64,000 bases of DNA from Protaetiibacter intestinalis (GCF_003627075.1 NZ_CP032630.1:1-64000); one strand, 5' to 3'. Shown: positions 37,536 to 46,920, counted from the first letter of the stretch. Made by a program: numbers and translations. The notes: generated from the sequence alone by a model not told the origin.

Positions 37536-37567
37536 TGAGGACAAACAGACAAGTCTGTCTGTCCTCA
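37536..37567. promoter_or_regulatory. Long palindrome, probable TetR operator
   Basis: Two 15-bp arms (TGAGGACAAACAGAC and GTCTGTCTGTCCTCA) surround a central AA with one mismatch. The core ACAGAC-AA-GTCTGT is perfect. It lies between the M16 gene and the TetR gene, 182 nt before the TetR start, and is close to a TACCGT box that may be the -10 of the TetR gene. It is clearly lower in GC than its surroundings. Confidence 0.75.
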
Positions 37568-37748
37568 TCGTGTTACCGTGGGCGGGCGGAATGCGAACGG
37601 ACCCGAACCGATCGGCCTTTCCCAGCCGGGCACGCCCGGGTCGTCTCACGACGACGGCTGAACGCGAGACCCGAACTCGTACCGCGCTGCGGCCGCCCTC
37701 GGGCGGTCGCAGCACGATCCGCAGCACCCTGATCCGAAGGAGCCCGGC

Positions 37749-38357
37749 TTGCCGATCGACATCGTCAAAGCGCCGAAGCGCCACACCCTCGCGCCTGCCA
37801 AGCAGCGCATCCTCGAGACCAGCAACCGCCTGTTCTACGACGAGGGCATCCGCGCGGTCGGCATCGACCGCCTCATCGCCGCGTCCACCGTGACGAAGGC
37901 GACGTTCTACAAGCACTACGGCTCCAAGGACCGGCTCATCGTCGAGTACGTCGCCTACCGCCACCTGCTGATCGCCGAGGAGCTCGAGGAGCTCGCGCGC
38001 ACCACCGACGACCCGCTCGAGCTGCTGCGCGGCATCGCCGAGGTCCAGGCGCGGTACGTGACGGCCCCCGGCTTCCGCGGCTGCCCGTTCCTCAACGCGG
38101 CGGCCGAGTACACCGAGCCGGCGCATCCCGTGCGCCGCGCGGTGCAGAACCATCGCGAGTGGTTCCACGCGATCCTCGAGACCCTGCTGCGCCAGATCGG
38201 CCACCCGCTGCCGGGCGACGCCGCCGACGACCTCATGCTCGCGCGTGACGGCGCCATGTCGGGCGGCTACGCGGGCGACTCGATCGCCGCGAGCGCGGCC
38301 CTCACCCGCATGTACCAGCGCACGGTCGAGGCGGCCCTCCCCCGCGTCGCGGCCTGA
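37749..38357 (+). CDS. TetR family regulator
   Basis: A 202-residue regulator. The N-terminal helix-turn-helix runs about 15-62 (KQRILETSNRLFYDEGIRAVGIDRLIAASTVTKATFYKHYGSKDRLI). The C-terminal part resembles TetR_C domains with GFRGCPFLNAAAEY. The start is TTG at 37749, chosen because GAAGGAG lies 8 nt upstream and the domain begins at the right distance. It probably represses itself through the 15-bp-arm palindrome at 37536. The adjacent aldo/keto reductase gene is convergent, so its control by this protein is not shown. Confidence 0.88.
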   Translation: MPIDIVKAPKRHTLAPAKQRILETSNRLFYDEGIRAVGIDRLIAASTVTKATFYKHYGSKDRLIVEYVAYRHLLIAEELEELARTTDDPLELLRGIAEVQARYVTAPGFRGCPFLNAAAEYTEPAHPVRRAVQNHREWFHAILETLLRQIGHPLPGDAADDLMLARDGAMSGGYAGDSIAASAALTRMYQRTVEAALPRVAA

Positions 38358-38370
38358 GCCGCGTCGAACG

Positions 38371-39378
38371 CTAGGCGCTCGCGCGCTCGAGTTCGGCCAG
38401 CTGGTGCCGGGTGAGCCGGATGTCGGGCGCCGTCATGACGTCGAAGAGCTGATCGGCGGAACCCACCGCGACGACCGGCGCGACCACGCCCGGCTTGGTG
38501 AGCAGCCAGGCGAGCGCGATCGCGGCGAGCGGGGCGTCCTGCTGCGCGGCGACGCGTTCGAGCGCCGCGAGCACGCGACGCCCCCGCCTGCCGAGGTGTG
38601 CGCCGAGGTAGTCGCGCATCGGACTCGCGGCGACGTCGGCCCTGGTGCGGTAGGCGCCGGTGAGGAAGCCGTCGGCGAGCGGGAAGCGCGGCATGACGGC
38701 GAGTCCCTGCTGGGCGGCCACCTGTGCGAGGTCGCCCTCGAACTCGCGCCGCATGAGGCTGTACTGGTTCTGCAGTGCCGTCATGGGTGCGACCCCGAGC
38801 AGGGCGCACGCGATCCGCGCCGCGACGAGCCGGTTGCCGGTGTGATCCGACATGCCGAAGGTGCGCACCTCGCCCGAGCGGATGAGCTCGTCGACCGCGA
38901 GCAGGGTCTCCTCGAAGGGCACCGACTCGTCGTCGAGGTGCAGGTAGAGCAGCTCGACCCGGTCGGTGCCGAGGCGGCGCAGGCTCGCATGCACCGCCGC
39001 GGTGATGGCGGCGGCGGACAGCCCCGGGTGCGCGGTGGACTTGCCGACCTTCGTCGCGACGACCATCTCGTCGCGGTTGCCGCGCCTGCGCATCCAGTCG
39101 CCGATGAGCTCCTCGCTGCGGCCGTCGGCGTAGGAGTCGGCCGTGTCGACGATGTTGCCGCCGAGGGCGCGGTAGGCGTCGAGGATCTCGCCGGACGCGG
39201 TGTCGGAGATGGTGGAGCCGAACCAGCGGGCGCTCACGGCGAGCGGGAAGACCCGCAGCCCGGTCCCGGAGATGGCGCGCCGCGGGGGCGTCAGCCGCCC
39301 GACGATCGCGGCGGTCTCAAGGGTGGTGGGCACGAGCGGGGCGGGCGCCGTGACCGGCTGCACCGATCGCATCTCCAT
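38371..39378 (-). CDS. Aldo/keto reductase
   Basis: A 335-residue NAD(P)H-dependent reductase of the AKR fold. The catalytic tetrad is Asp78 and Tyr83 in IVDTADSYADGRSE, Lys110 in VVATKVGKS, and His147 in LLYLHLDDE. The first 35 residues are a Pro/Thr-rich addition. ATG 39378 has GGGAGG upstream. The substrate cannot be told. Its 3' end is 13 nt from the TetR gene. Confidence 0.88.
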   Translation of the reverse strand: MEMRSVQPVTAPAPLVPTTLETAAIVGRLTPPRRAISGTGLRVFPLAVSARWFGSTISDTASGEILDAYRALGGNIVDTADSYADGRSEELIGDWMRRRGNRDEMVVATKVGKSTAHPGLSAAAITAAVHASLRRLGTDRVELLYLHLDDESVPFEETLLAVDELIRSGEVRTFGMSDHTGNRLVAARIACALLGVAPMTALQNQYSLMRREFEGDLAQVAAQQGLAVMPRFPLADGFLTGAYRTRADVAASPMRDYLGAHLGRRGRRVLAALERVAAQQDAPLAAIALAWLLTKPGVVAPVVAVGSADQLFDVMTAPDIRLTRHQLAELERASA

Positions 39379-39488
39379 CTCCGCACCTCCCGGGTTGGCT
39401 GTGAGAGTAGCCCCGGGGCGGCGCGGAATCCGGGAGGTCAACCGGATCGTTATGAATCGTCACCGATTCGTGATGGGGAGGAGACGAC

Positions 39489-39523
39489 GGATGCCCGCCC
39501 CGCATCACGCGGGACGGGCATCC
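39489..39523 (-). terminator. Terminator downstream of pnp
   Basis: GGATGCCCGCCCCGC (39489-39503), a 5-nt loop, and GCGGGACGGGCATCC (39509-39523) form a 15-bp stem with one mismatch. It directly abuts the repeat copy at 39524. Confidence 0.8.
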
Positions 39524-39567
39524 GGGGTCTCGATACACCGCCTTCGGCGGCACTCGACCAGCGAAGG
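39524..39567. repeat. Single copy of the intergenic repeat
   Basis: GGGGTCTCGATACACCGCC, TTCG, GGCGGCACTCGACCAGCG: the same unit as at 10959-10999 with three or four changes. It lies between the pnp stop and the terminator stem, the same order as at dapF. Confidence 0.85.
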
Positions 39568-39568
39568 G

Positions 39569-41848
39569 TCAGCCCTCGGCGGGCGCCTCCGGGCCCTCGC
39601 TGTGGGCGGCCGAACCGTCGGTGTCGGCCTCCTCGGTCTCGACCACCGGGGCGAGCGACAGCTTGCCGCGGTCGTCCATCTTGGTGATCTCGACCATGAT
39701 CTTCTGGCCGACCGAGAGCACGTCCTCGACGTTCTCGACGCGCTTACCGCCGGCGAGCTTGCGCACCTCGGAGATGTGCAGCAGGCCGTCCTTGCCGGGC
39801 AGCAGCGACACGAAGGCGCCGAAGGTCGCGAGCTTCACGACCGTGCCGAGGAACCGCTCGCCGACCTCCGGGTTCACCGGGTTGCCGATCGCGAGCACCT
39901 GGGCGCGGGCCGCCTCGGCCGAGGGGCCGTCGACCGCGCCGATGTAGACGGTGCCGTCCTCCTCGATCGAGATCTCGGCGCCGGTCTCGTCCTGGATCGC
40001 GTTGATCGTCTTGCCCTTGGGGCCGATGAGCTCGCCGATCTTGTCGACCGGGATGTTCACCGAGATCACGCGCGGAGCGGTCGGGGCCATCTCGTCGGGG
40101 CCGTCGATCGCCTGGTTGATGACCGCGAGGATCGCCGTGCGGGCGTCCTTGGCCTGCGACAGCGCGCCCGCGAGCACATCCGAGGGGATGCCGTCGAGCT
40201 TGGTGTCGAGCTGCAGCGCGGTCACGAACTCGCTGGTGCCGGCGACCTTGAAGTCCATGTCGCCGAGCGCGTCCTCCGCACCCAGGATGTCGGTGAGCGC
40301 CGCGAAGCGGGTCTCGCCGTCGACCGTCTCGGACACGAGGCCCATCGCGATGCCGGCGACGGGGGCCTTGAGCGGCACACCGGCGTTCAGCAGCGACAGG
40401 GTCGAGGCGCAGACGGAGCCCATCGAGGTCGAACCGTTGGAGCCGAGGGCCTCGGACACCTGGCGGATCGCGTAGGGGAACTCCTCGCGGCTCGGCAGCA
40501 CCGGCACGAGGGCGCGCTCGGCGAGGAAGCCGTGCCCGATCTCGCGACGCTTCGGCGAGCCCACGCGGCCGGTCTCACCGGTCGAGTAGGGCGGGAAGTT
40601 GTAGTGGTGCAGGTAGCGCTTCTTCGTGATGGGCGAGAGCGAGTCGATCTGCTGCTCCATCTTGAGCATGTTGAGCGTCGTGACGCCCAGGATCTGCGTC
40701 TCACCGCGCTGGAAGATGGCCGAACCGTGCACGCGCGGGATGACCTGCACCTCGGCGTCGAGCGCGCGGATGTCGGTCAGGCCGCGACCGTCGATGCGCA
40801 CACCCTCGGTGAGGATGCGGCCGCGCACGATCTTCTTGGTGACGGCCTTGTAGGCGGCCGACACCTGCGGGGGCACGTCGCCGCCGAGCTCGCCCGCGAG
40901 GGCCTTCTCGTTGATGGCGAGCTTGACGCGCTCCTTGAGGGCGTCGTCCGCGTTCTGGCGCTCGATCTTGTCGGCGATCTGGTAGATGCCGACGAGCTCG
41001 TCGTAGGCGAGCGCGGCGACCGCGTCGTACGCCTCCTGGCTGTAGTCGACGAAGATCGGGTACTCCTTGATCTCCTTGGCCGACTGCGCCGCGAGGTGCT
41101 CCTGCGCCTTGACCAGCTGGGCGATGAAGGGCTTGGCGGCCTCGAGGCCCTGGGCCACGACGGCCTCGTTGGGCTTCACGGCACCGCCCTGGATGAGCTC
41201 CCAGCTGTGCTCGGTGGCCTCCGCCTCGACCATCATGATCGCGACGTCCTCGGAGCCGTCGGCCTTGGTCACGACGCGACCGGCGACGACGAGGTCGAAC
41301 ACGGCATCCGTCAGCTGCGAGAACTTCGGGAAGGCGACCCACTGGCCGTCGCGCATGAGCGCGAGGCGCACACCCGCGATGGGGCCCGCGAACGGCAGAC
41401 CGGAGATCTGGGTCGAGGCGCTCGCCGCGTTGATGGCGAGGGCGTCGTAGAACTCGTCGGGCGCGATCGAGAGCACGGTGATGACGACCTGCACCTCGTT
41501 GCGGATGCCGTCGGCGAACGACGGGCGCAGCGGGCGGTCGATGAGACGGCAGACGAGGATCGCCTCGGTCGAGGGGCGGCCCTCACGACGGAAGAACGAG
41601 CCGGGGATCTTGCCGGCGGCGTAGGAACGCTCCTCGACGTCGACCGTCAGCGGGAAGAAGTCGAAGCCGTCACGGGGCTGCTTCGACACGCTCGTCGCGG
41701 ACAGCAGCATGGTGTCCTCGTCGAGGTAGGCGGCGACGGCGCCCTGGGCCTGCTGGGCGAGACGACCGGTCTCGAAACGGATGGTGCGGGTGCCGTACTT
41801 GCCGTTGTCCAGAACGGCTTCGGCGAACTTGATCTCGGGGCCTTCCAC
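39569..41848 (-). CDS. pnp: Polyribonucleotide nucleotidyltransferase
   Basis: A 759-residue 3'-to-5' exoribonuclease. Two RNase PH domains (first: [27 protein letters not shown]; second: [43 protein letters not shown]) flank a helical linker. KH ([20 protein letters not shown]) and S1 ([31 protein letters not shown]) domains follow. GTG start at 41848 with AAGGAG upstream. Its leader is about 240 nt. rpsO lies 10 kb away rather than adjacent. Confidence 0.97.
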   Translation of the reverse strand: MEGPEIKFAEAVLDNGKYGTRTIRFETGRLAQQAQGAVAAYLDEDTMLLSATSVSKQPRDGFDFFPLTVDVEERSYAAGKIPGSFFRREGRPSTEAILVCRLIDRPLRPSFADGIRNEVQVVITVLSIAPDEFYDALAINAASASTQISGLPFAGPIAGVRLALMRDGQWVAFPKFSQLTDAVFDLVVAGRVVTKADGSEDVAIMMVEAEATEHSWELIQGGAVKPNEAVVAQGLEAAKPFIAQLVKAQEHLAAQSAKEIKEYPIFVDYSQEAYDAVAALAYDELVGIYQIADKIERQNADDALKERVKLAINEKALAGELGGDVPPQVSAAYKAVTKKIVRGRILTEGVRIDGRGLTDIRALDAEVQVIPRVHGSAIFQRGETQILGVTTLNMLKMEQQIDSLSPITKKRYLHHYNFPPYSTGETGRVGSPKRREIGHGFLAERALVPVLPSREEFPYAIRQVSEALGSNGSTSMGSVCASTLSLLNAGVPLKAPVAGIAMGLVSETVDGETRFAALTDILGAEDALGDMDFKVAGTSEFVTALQLDTKLDGIPSDVLAGALSQAKDARTAILAVINQAIDGPDEMAPTAPRVISVNIPVDKIGELIGPKGKTINAIQDETGAEISIEEDGTVYIGAVDGPSAEAARAQVLAIGNPVNPEVGERFLGTVVKLATFGAFVSLLPGKDGLLHISEVRKLAGGKRVENVEDVLSVGQKIMVEITKMDDRGKLSLAPVVETEEADTDGSAAHSEGPEAPAEG

Positions 41849-42104
41849 GAGGTCTTACTCCTTGCTGCCGCGATACGCGCGGCATGTGCGTCGGAGCAGG
41901 AGCGGGCAGGAAGGGCGTGGGCGCGCGCAGTGATGCGCACCCGGCCTGGATCTGGTCAACAGTAGAAGGGCTCCGACTCGCCTGCGATCGCAGTGTTCGG
42001 AGGACCACCACCGGTGACCAGCTTCGTGCCGGCCTGCTCCGGGTCATCCCCGGCGCGCTCGCGCACACCGGGAAGCCGCCGGACGGCGGCCGGGGTCCAT
42101 GCTA
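41849..42104 (-). promoter_or_regulatory. pnp promoter and long leader, possible Actino-pnp RNA
   Basis: TAGCAT (42104-42099 on the minus strand) is a good -10, giving a leader of about 245 nt. The leader holds a strong hairpin near its start (GGCCGCCGTCCGGCGGC), then CTGGTCACCGGTGG, CTCCGAACACTGCG and GATCCAGGCCGG blocks. The Actino-pnp motif is a known conserved RNA upstream of pnp in actinobacteria. I think it is likely here but cannot confirm the fold. Confidence 0.45.
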
Positions 42105-42725
42105 TCAGCCGAGGGGGTCGGCGGCGAGGATGTCGGTCGGCTGGCCGCACGCGCGTCGCGCCTCGATCAGCTCGTCGAGCGAGTCGACCGCGGCGTCCCC
42201 GAACGCGTAGGCCCCGTAGAACCTGGACCAGGCGATGGCGTTCGGATCGAGATAGCGGGCGAGTTCGGGACGCTCGACGGGTATGCCATGCGCGAGCAGG
42301 CAGGGTGCGGTCCAGCGGTTCACCCGGTCGTAGAGCAGCAGCGCCTGCGCCGCCGGGCGGGACGTCCAGAGCACGGACTCGTCGCCGGGCTCCGCGAAGC
42401 GGTAGCCGTCGAGGCAGTCGTTGACATCCGCGGCGAGTGCGAGAGAGTCCGGATCGGTCAACTCATCCCCGTCGTCGACGCCGATGAGCGAGAAGACGAC
42501 TTCGCCGTCGGCGCCCTGGTAGAGCTGGTAGCCCTCGGTCGTCCCTCCTGCGGGCAGGCAACGCGCGACCACCGGCCAGAGCAGGTCGCTCGGGACGAGT
42601 CCGTCATCCGCGTCCTCGGCCGTGGGCGCCTCGGGCCCCAGCGCCGCGACCGCGACGAACGCGCCGGCGATGACGAGCGCGGCGGACAGCCAGCCGACGA
42701 CCGCCCGCACCCGTGCCCTGCGCAT
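42105..42725 (-). CDS. Membrane-anchored or secreted protein of unknown function
   Basis: A 206-residue protein. One hydrophobic segment (about 7-30, VRAVVGWLSAALVIAGAFVAVAAL) is followed by an extracytoplasmic domain with four Cys (ARCLPAGG, NDCLDGYRF, APCLLAHG, RRACGQP), which probably form two disulfides. I chose ATG 42725 because GAGG lies 9 nt upstream; an ATG three codons earlier overlaps that GAGG. Just downstream of the fusion gene (50 nt), perhaps in one transcript. No family recognised. Confidence 0.65.
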   Translation of the reverse strand: MRRARVRAVVGWLSAALVIAGAFVAVAALGPEAPTAEDADDGLVPSDLLWPVVARCLPAGGTTEGYQLYQGADGEVVFSLIGVDDGDELTDPDSLALAADVNDCLDGYRFAEPGDESVLWTSRPAAQALLLYDRVNRWTAPCLLAHGIPVERPELARYLDPNAIAWSRFYGAYAFGDAAVDSLDELIEARRACGQPTDILAADPLG

Positions 42726-42774
42726 GGGCGACATCCTCGCATCCACGGGCACGGCGGATGCGCGCGGCGCGTCG

Positions 42775-44754
42775 TCAGCGGATCGGGTGGGGCACGCCGG
42801 GCCTGGCGGCGGGCAGGATCGGCACGAGCTCGTCGTGCTTGGCGACCCGACCGTCGCCGGCCGTGCGACCCCGGATGCGGCGGGCCGCCCAGGGGCGCAC
42901 GTGCGTCCACAGCCAGCGGGCGTGGGTGAGCGGCTCGTCGTCGGCGCCCGGCTCCTCGTCGTGGATCGCCGCCTCGAGCGCGGCGAGCTGCACGGCGTCC
43001 GCGAGACCGAGCGCCTCGGCGGCGAGATAGGACAGCATGCGGTGCCCACGCGAGCTCAGGTGCACGCGGTCGCCCGCCCACATCCGCGGGTCCGCGAGGT
43101 CGAGCTGCTGGGCGGGGTCGAGGAAGAGCGCACCCGACTCCCGCGCCCGCCGCCGCAGCTCGCGGGCGAACACGAGGGCCCGGTCGTCGAGGGCGCGCAG
43201 GTAGCCGCGCGGCGGGGCGAACGGCGCGACGAGCAGCACCTCGGCACCGCCCGCGCGCAGGGCGTCGACGCCGTCGGCGAGCTCGGCGGCGAGCCGCAGC
43301 GTCGGCGCACCCACCCGCACGAGGTCGTTGGCGCCGATGAGCACCGTGACGAAGTCGGCCCCCAGTTCGCGCGCCCGCGGGAGCTGCTCGGTCAGCACGT
43401 CGCCGACCCGGCGACTGCGCACCGCGAGGTTGCCGTAGTGCAGCGGCTCGCGGCGGCCCTCCGCGTGGGCGAGCAGCAGGGCGAGGCGGTCGGTCCAGCC
43501 GCGGTACTCCCCCGGCGCCTGCCGCGAGGTGTCGCACAGCCCCTCGGTGAGCGAGTCGCCGAGCGCCGCGAAGCGCGTGATCCGCCGGGCGAGCGCGACC
43601 GGCTCCGCGGGAGGCGCGCCGACCGCGGGCGGCAGCTGCTCGCCTGCCCCGATGACGAGCGCCGCGCGGTAGTGGCCGAGCAGCTCCTCGCCGAGCGCCG
43701 ACCAGCTGCGCCGCTCGACGGCGGCGCGCGCCGCCACGGCGAACGCGCGGCGCTTCGCGGCGTCGCCCGCGAGATCCGCCACCCGGCTGCGCAGCTCGGC
43801 CAGATCCCCCGGACGGTAGAGCCAGCCCGTGCGTCCGCTGTCGACCAGGTCGCGGGGGCCGCCGCGCCCCGTCGCGACGACCGGCACACCGCTCGCGAGC
43901 GCCTCCTGCACGGTCTGGCAGAACGTCTCGCTCTCGCCGGGGTGCACGAAGAGGTCGAGGCTCGCGACGTCGGCGGCGAGCGCGTCGCCCGAGCGGAAGC
44001 CGAGGAACGCGGCATCCGGCAGCAGCTGCTCGAGGCGCGCCCGGTCGGGGCCGTCGCCGATGATCACGAGGCGGATGCCGGGGAGGCCCGCGAGCGCCGC
44101 GAGATCCTCCACCTGCTTCTCGGGCGCGAGCCGGCCCACGTAGCCGACGAGCACCTCCCCGCCCGGGGCGAGCCGGGCGCGGCGGGCCGCGTCGCGGCGG
44201 CTCGGGTGGAAGCGCTCGGCATCCACCCCGCGCGCCCAGCGCCGCACGCGCGGCACGCCGAGCACGGCGAGGTCGTCGCACGCCGCGGTCGACGGCGCGA
44301 GGGTGATCGTGGCGCGCTGGTGCAGCCGGGCGAGGTGGCGGCCGAGCCCCGCCTCCGCCCCCGCGATGCCGTACCGCCGGGCGTAGGCGGGGATGTCGGT
44401 CTGGTAGACGGCGACGGTCGGGATGCCGAGCCGCTCGGCGGCGCGCACCGCCTGCCAGCCGAGCAGGAACGGCGAGGCCAGGTGCACCACATCCGGGGCG
44501 AAGTCGCGCAACAGCGCCGTGAGCCGTGCGGTGCTCGCGACGACGAGGCGCACCTGCGGGTAGCCGGGCAGCGGCACGGAGCGCAGCAGGGCGAGTTCGC
44601 CCGCCTCCGTCTCGGGACGGGTGCGGCCGCTGCGCGGCGCGACGACGAGGGTCTCGTGGCCCGCGGCCTCGAGGTGGCGGATCACCTGCAGGAGCGAATG
44701 GGTGACCCCGTTCATGTGCGGGAGGAACGATTCGGCGATCAGGGCGACTCTCAC
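42775..44754 (-). CDS. GT4 glycosyltransferase fused to an SGNH/GDSL hydrolase
   Basis: A 659-residue two-domain protein. Residues 1-365 are a GT4 glycosyltransferase (AESFLPHMNGVTHSL; GYVGRLAPEKQVEDL; HPGESETFCQTVQEALASGVPVVAT), close to MgtA-type GDP-mannose-dependent mannosyltransferases. A linker of about 30 residues leads to an SGNH hydrolase (395-620): Ser401 in ALGDSLTEG, block III Asn476 in GAND, and Asp562/His565 in GDRVHLSSRGH. All key residues are present in both halves, and there is no break in frame. GTG start at 44754. It may glycosylate and deacylate or transacylate a cell-envelope glycolipid; this is inference. The closest neighbours are an unknown anchored protein and a divergent DedA gene. 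Confidence 0.88.
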   Translation of the reverse strand: MRVALIAESFLPHMNGVTHSLLQVIRHLEAAGHETLVVAPRSGRTRPETEAGELALLRSVPLPGYPQVRLVVASTARLTALLRDFAPDVVHLASPFLLGWQAVRAAERLGIPTVAVYQTDIPAYARRYGIAGAEAGLGRHLARLHQRATITLAPSTAACDDLAVLGVPRVRRWARGVDAERFHPSRRDAARRARLAPGGEVLVGYVGRLAPEKQVEDLAALAGLPGIRLVIIGDGPDRARLEQLLPDAAFLGFRSGDALAADVASLDLFVHPGESETFCQTVQEALASGVPVVATGRGGPRDLVDSGRTGWLYRPGDLAELRSRVADLAGDAAKRRAFAVAARAAVERRSWSALGEELLGHYRAALVIGAGEQLPPAVGAPPAEPVALARRITRFAALGDSLTEGLCDTSRQAPGEYRGWTDRLALLLAHAEGRREPLHYGNLAVRSRRVGDVLTEQLPRARELGADFVTVLIGANDLVRVGAPTLRLAAELADGVDALRAGGAEVLLVAPFAPPRGYLRALDDRALVFARELRRRARESGALFLDPAQQLDLADPRMWAGDRVHLSSRGHRMLSYLAAEALGLADAVQLAALEAAIHDEEPGADDEPLTHARWLWTHVRPWAARRIRGRTAGDGRVAKHDELVPILPAARPGVPHPIR

Positions 44755-44917
44755 GCGCCCAGGATCGGCCCGGACGACGCGCGTGACCGGCCCGGCACGG
44801 CATCCGTCGCGAAGGATTCACCCGGGCGTCGCCTGCGGGTCTTCCCCGCCTCGCCGCCGCGTCATCCGGTCGCCGCGCGGTCGCCCGCCGTTCACCCGGA
44901 TGTGCGAGAACGTCGGC

Positions 44918-45694
44918 ATGGACAGCGCCTGGCTCGAGGCGGTCGCCGCCTCGCCGTGGCTGCTGCTCGTGCTGTTCGCGCTCGTGGTGGGCGACGCGTT
45001 CCTCGTGGTGCTGCCGAGCGAGACGCTCGTCGTGGCACTCGGCGCGCTCGCGGCCGCCACGGGGCATCCCGCGCTCGCGCTCGTGGTCGCCGTGGCGGCC
45101 GTCGGCGCCGTCGTGGGCGACAGCGCGGTCGTCGCGGTCGGGCGGGCCGTCGGCACCGAGCGCTGGGCCTGGCAGCGCCGCGGGCGGGTGGGCCGGGCGA
45201 TCGCCCGCGCTCGGCGGCTCGTGCTGCGGCGGCCGGCGACGCTCGTGTTCACCGCGCGCTACATCCCCTTCGCGCGGATCGCCGTGAACCTCTCGGTCGG
45301 GGCGGCGCTGCTGCCGTGGCGGCGGTTCCTGCCGCTCTCGGCGCTCGCGGGCGTCGCCTGGGCGCTCTACAACGTGGCCGTCGGGGCGCTCTTCGGCGCG
45401 CTCTTCGCGGATGCGCCGTGGCTCGGCATCCTCGTGTCGGTGCCGGTCGCGGTGGTGGTGGGCGTCGGCATCGACCTCGTGGTGTCGCGGCGCGCGGGCT
45501 ACGCTGACGGCATGAGCTCCGACGAGAAGCCCGCCGCCGCATCCGAGGACACCAAGCGCAAGTTCCGCGAGGCGCTCGAGCGCAAGAAGCAGCAGCAGCA
45601 CGACCGCCCCGCCCACCTCGACGGCGAGGGCAACGCCCACGGCGCGCAGAGCAAGGCGGGCGGCAAGCGCGAGTTCCGCCGCAAGTCCGGCTGA
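44918..45694 (+). CDS. DedA family membrane protein with in-frame DUF5302 tail
   Basis: A 258-residue frame. Residues 1-195 are a DedA/VTT protein with five or six membrane segments; FTARYIPFARIAVNLSVGAA matches the conserved F-x-R-x-x-P-x-x-R motif. DedA proteins help flip undecaprenyl-phosphate and other lipids. No stop separates this from a DUF5302 sequence at residues 199-258 (DTKRKFREALERKKQQQ ... KAGGKREFRRKSG). DUF5302 is normally its own small gene. A TGA sits in the +1 frame at 45505, so an indel could have removed a normal DedA stop. ATG 44918 has no clear Shine-Dalgarno sequence. Confidence 0.8.
   Translation: MDSAWLEAVAASPWLLLVLFALVVGDAFLVVLPSETLVVALGALAAATGHPALALVVAVAAVGAVVGDSAVVAVGRAVGTERWAWQRRGRVGRAIARARRLVLRRPATLVFTARYIPFARIAVNLSVGAALLPWRRFLPLSALAGVAWALYNVAVGALFGALFADAPWLGILVSVPVAVVVGVGIDLVVSRRAGYADGMSSDEKPAAASEDTKRKFREALERKKQQQHDRPAHLDGEGNAHGAQSKAGGKREFRRKSG
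45512..45694 (+). CDS. DUF5302 small protein (internal start in the DedA frame)
   Basis: A 60-residue highly charged protein starting MSSDEKPAAASEDTKRK and ending in the family signature KAGGKREFRRKSG. The ATG at 45512 is preceded at 6 nt by TACGCT, the same leaderless promoter pattern used by many other genes here. This suggests that the small protein is made on its own even though its frame is fused to DedA. Function unknown. Confidence 0.7.
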   Translation: MSSDEKPAAASEDTKRKFREALERKKQQQHDRPAHLDGEGNAHGAQSKAGGKREFRRKSG

Positions 45695-45695
45695 G

Positions 45696-46904
45696 TCAGG
45701 CGGCGCAGAGCGCCCGTGAGGTCGACCCCTCGCGGGCGGCGAGGAACCACGCCCGTACATCCGGGAGCGCCTGGATGACGATCGTCGCGTGGGTGGCCGT
45801 CGGGTAGCCGACGTAGGCGAGCCGTTGACCGGCCGCGCACATCCGCGTCACGAAGTCCGCGGTGGCGCTCGGGCGCACGAGTTCGTCCGACTCGCCCTGC
45901 ACGACGAGCACCGGCACGCCGAACGGCGCGGCGCCGGGGGTGTTCTCGACGAGGAAGTCGGACCAGGGCTGCGTCGTCGACGGATCCGCCGCGAGGAACC
46001 CGCCGATCAGCGGCGTCGCGATCGCGTGCAGCTCGCTGTTCTGACCGAAGAGGCAGAGCTGCTCCATCTTCACCGCGGCCGCCGCCGCATCCGGGGTGAG
46101 GATGTCGGTCAGCGCGAGCCCCGGATGGGTCGGCTCGTAGGCGGCCTGGTAGGCCGTGAAGGCGTAGGCGCCGATCGTGACCCCCGACACGTCGTCGATG
46201 TCGTCGGCGAGGAGGGTCGCGAGCTCGGCCGCGGGGGCGGCGACCGCCGCTGCGACGGGACGGAGCTCGGGTGCGTAGCCCGCGGCATCCTGTGCGGCGA
46301 ACAGCGCCGCCTGACCGCCCTGCGAGTGGCCCCAGAAGAAGACGTCCGTCGAGAGCTCGACGCCCTCGAGGGCCCGCCCCGCCCGCACCGAGTCGAGCAC
46401 CGCATGACCCTCGACGTCGCCGAGAAGGTACGACGACGGGCCCGCGGCGCCGAGACCCGGATAGTCGGTCGCGGTGATCGCGAAGCCGTCGTCGAGCAGG
46501 TCGTCCATCCCCTCGATGAGGTCGAGCGGCGCGAAGCCTGAGGAGGGGGCGCACTCGGCGACCGCCCCCGTCGTGGGGTGCGCCCAGGCGATCACCGGCC
46601 AGCCGCCGGCGGGCGGTTCGCCGTCCGGCACGACCACGGTGCCGGAGACGGCGATGTCGTCCCCGGTCGTGCCGGTCGAGTGGTAGAGCACCCGCCAGGC
46701 CCTGGAGCCGGCCGGGGCCGTCTCGATCGGAAGCGAGCGGATGAGTTCGCCCGGCTCGCCGGCCGGCAGCGGGTCGGGCACCTCGTAGAACGGGCGGGCC
46801 GCGTCCTCCTGGCGCTCGTGCTCCTCGAGGTCGTCCCAGATGCCGCATCCGGCGAGCAGCAGCGCGGCCACCAGGGCCGACCCGACGAGCGGCGCTCTCC
46901 TCAC
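45696..46904 (-). CDS. Secreted lipase-like lipoprotein
   Basis: A 402-residue alpha/beta hydrolase of the secretory-lipase (LIP) type. The signal peptide ends in the lipobox LLLAGC (Cys20). The nucleophile Ser is in FFWGHSQGGQAA, the acid probably in VVQGESDELVRPS, and His in YPTATHATIV. Triacylglycerol lipase or feruloyl-type esterase activity are both possible. GTG start at 46904 with TAGCAT 6 nt before it, so it is probably leaderless. Convergent with DedA/DUF5302, 1 nt apart. Confidence 0.85.
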   Translation of the reverse strand: MRRAPLVGSALVAALLLAGCGIWDDLEEHERQEDAARPFYEVPDPLPAGEPGELIRSLPIETAPAGSRAWRVLYHSTGTTGDDIAVSGTVVVPDGEPPAGGWPVIAWAHPTTGAVAECAPSSGFAPLDLIEGMDDLLDDGFAITATDYPGLGAAGPSSYLLGDVEGHAVLDSVRAGRALEGVELSTDVFFWGHSQGGQAALFAAQDAAGYAPELRPVAAAVAAPAAELATLLADDIDDVSGVTIGAYAFTAYQAAYEPTHPGLALTDILTPDAAAAAVKMEQLCLFGQNSELHAIATPLIGGFLAADPSTTQPWSDFLVENTPGAAPFGVPVLVVQGESDELVRPSATADFVTRMCAAGQRLAYVGYPTATHATIVIQALPDVRAWFLAAREGSTSRALCAA

Positions 46905-46920
46905 GCTCCGATGCTAGAGC

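Noticed and set aside
39200..41965. Plus-strand open frame of 921 codons opposite pnp
   Set aside because: Antisense of a well supported gene, with typical His/Asp/Arg-rich shadow composition.
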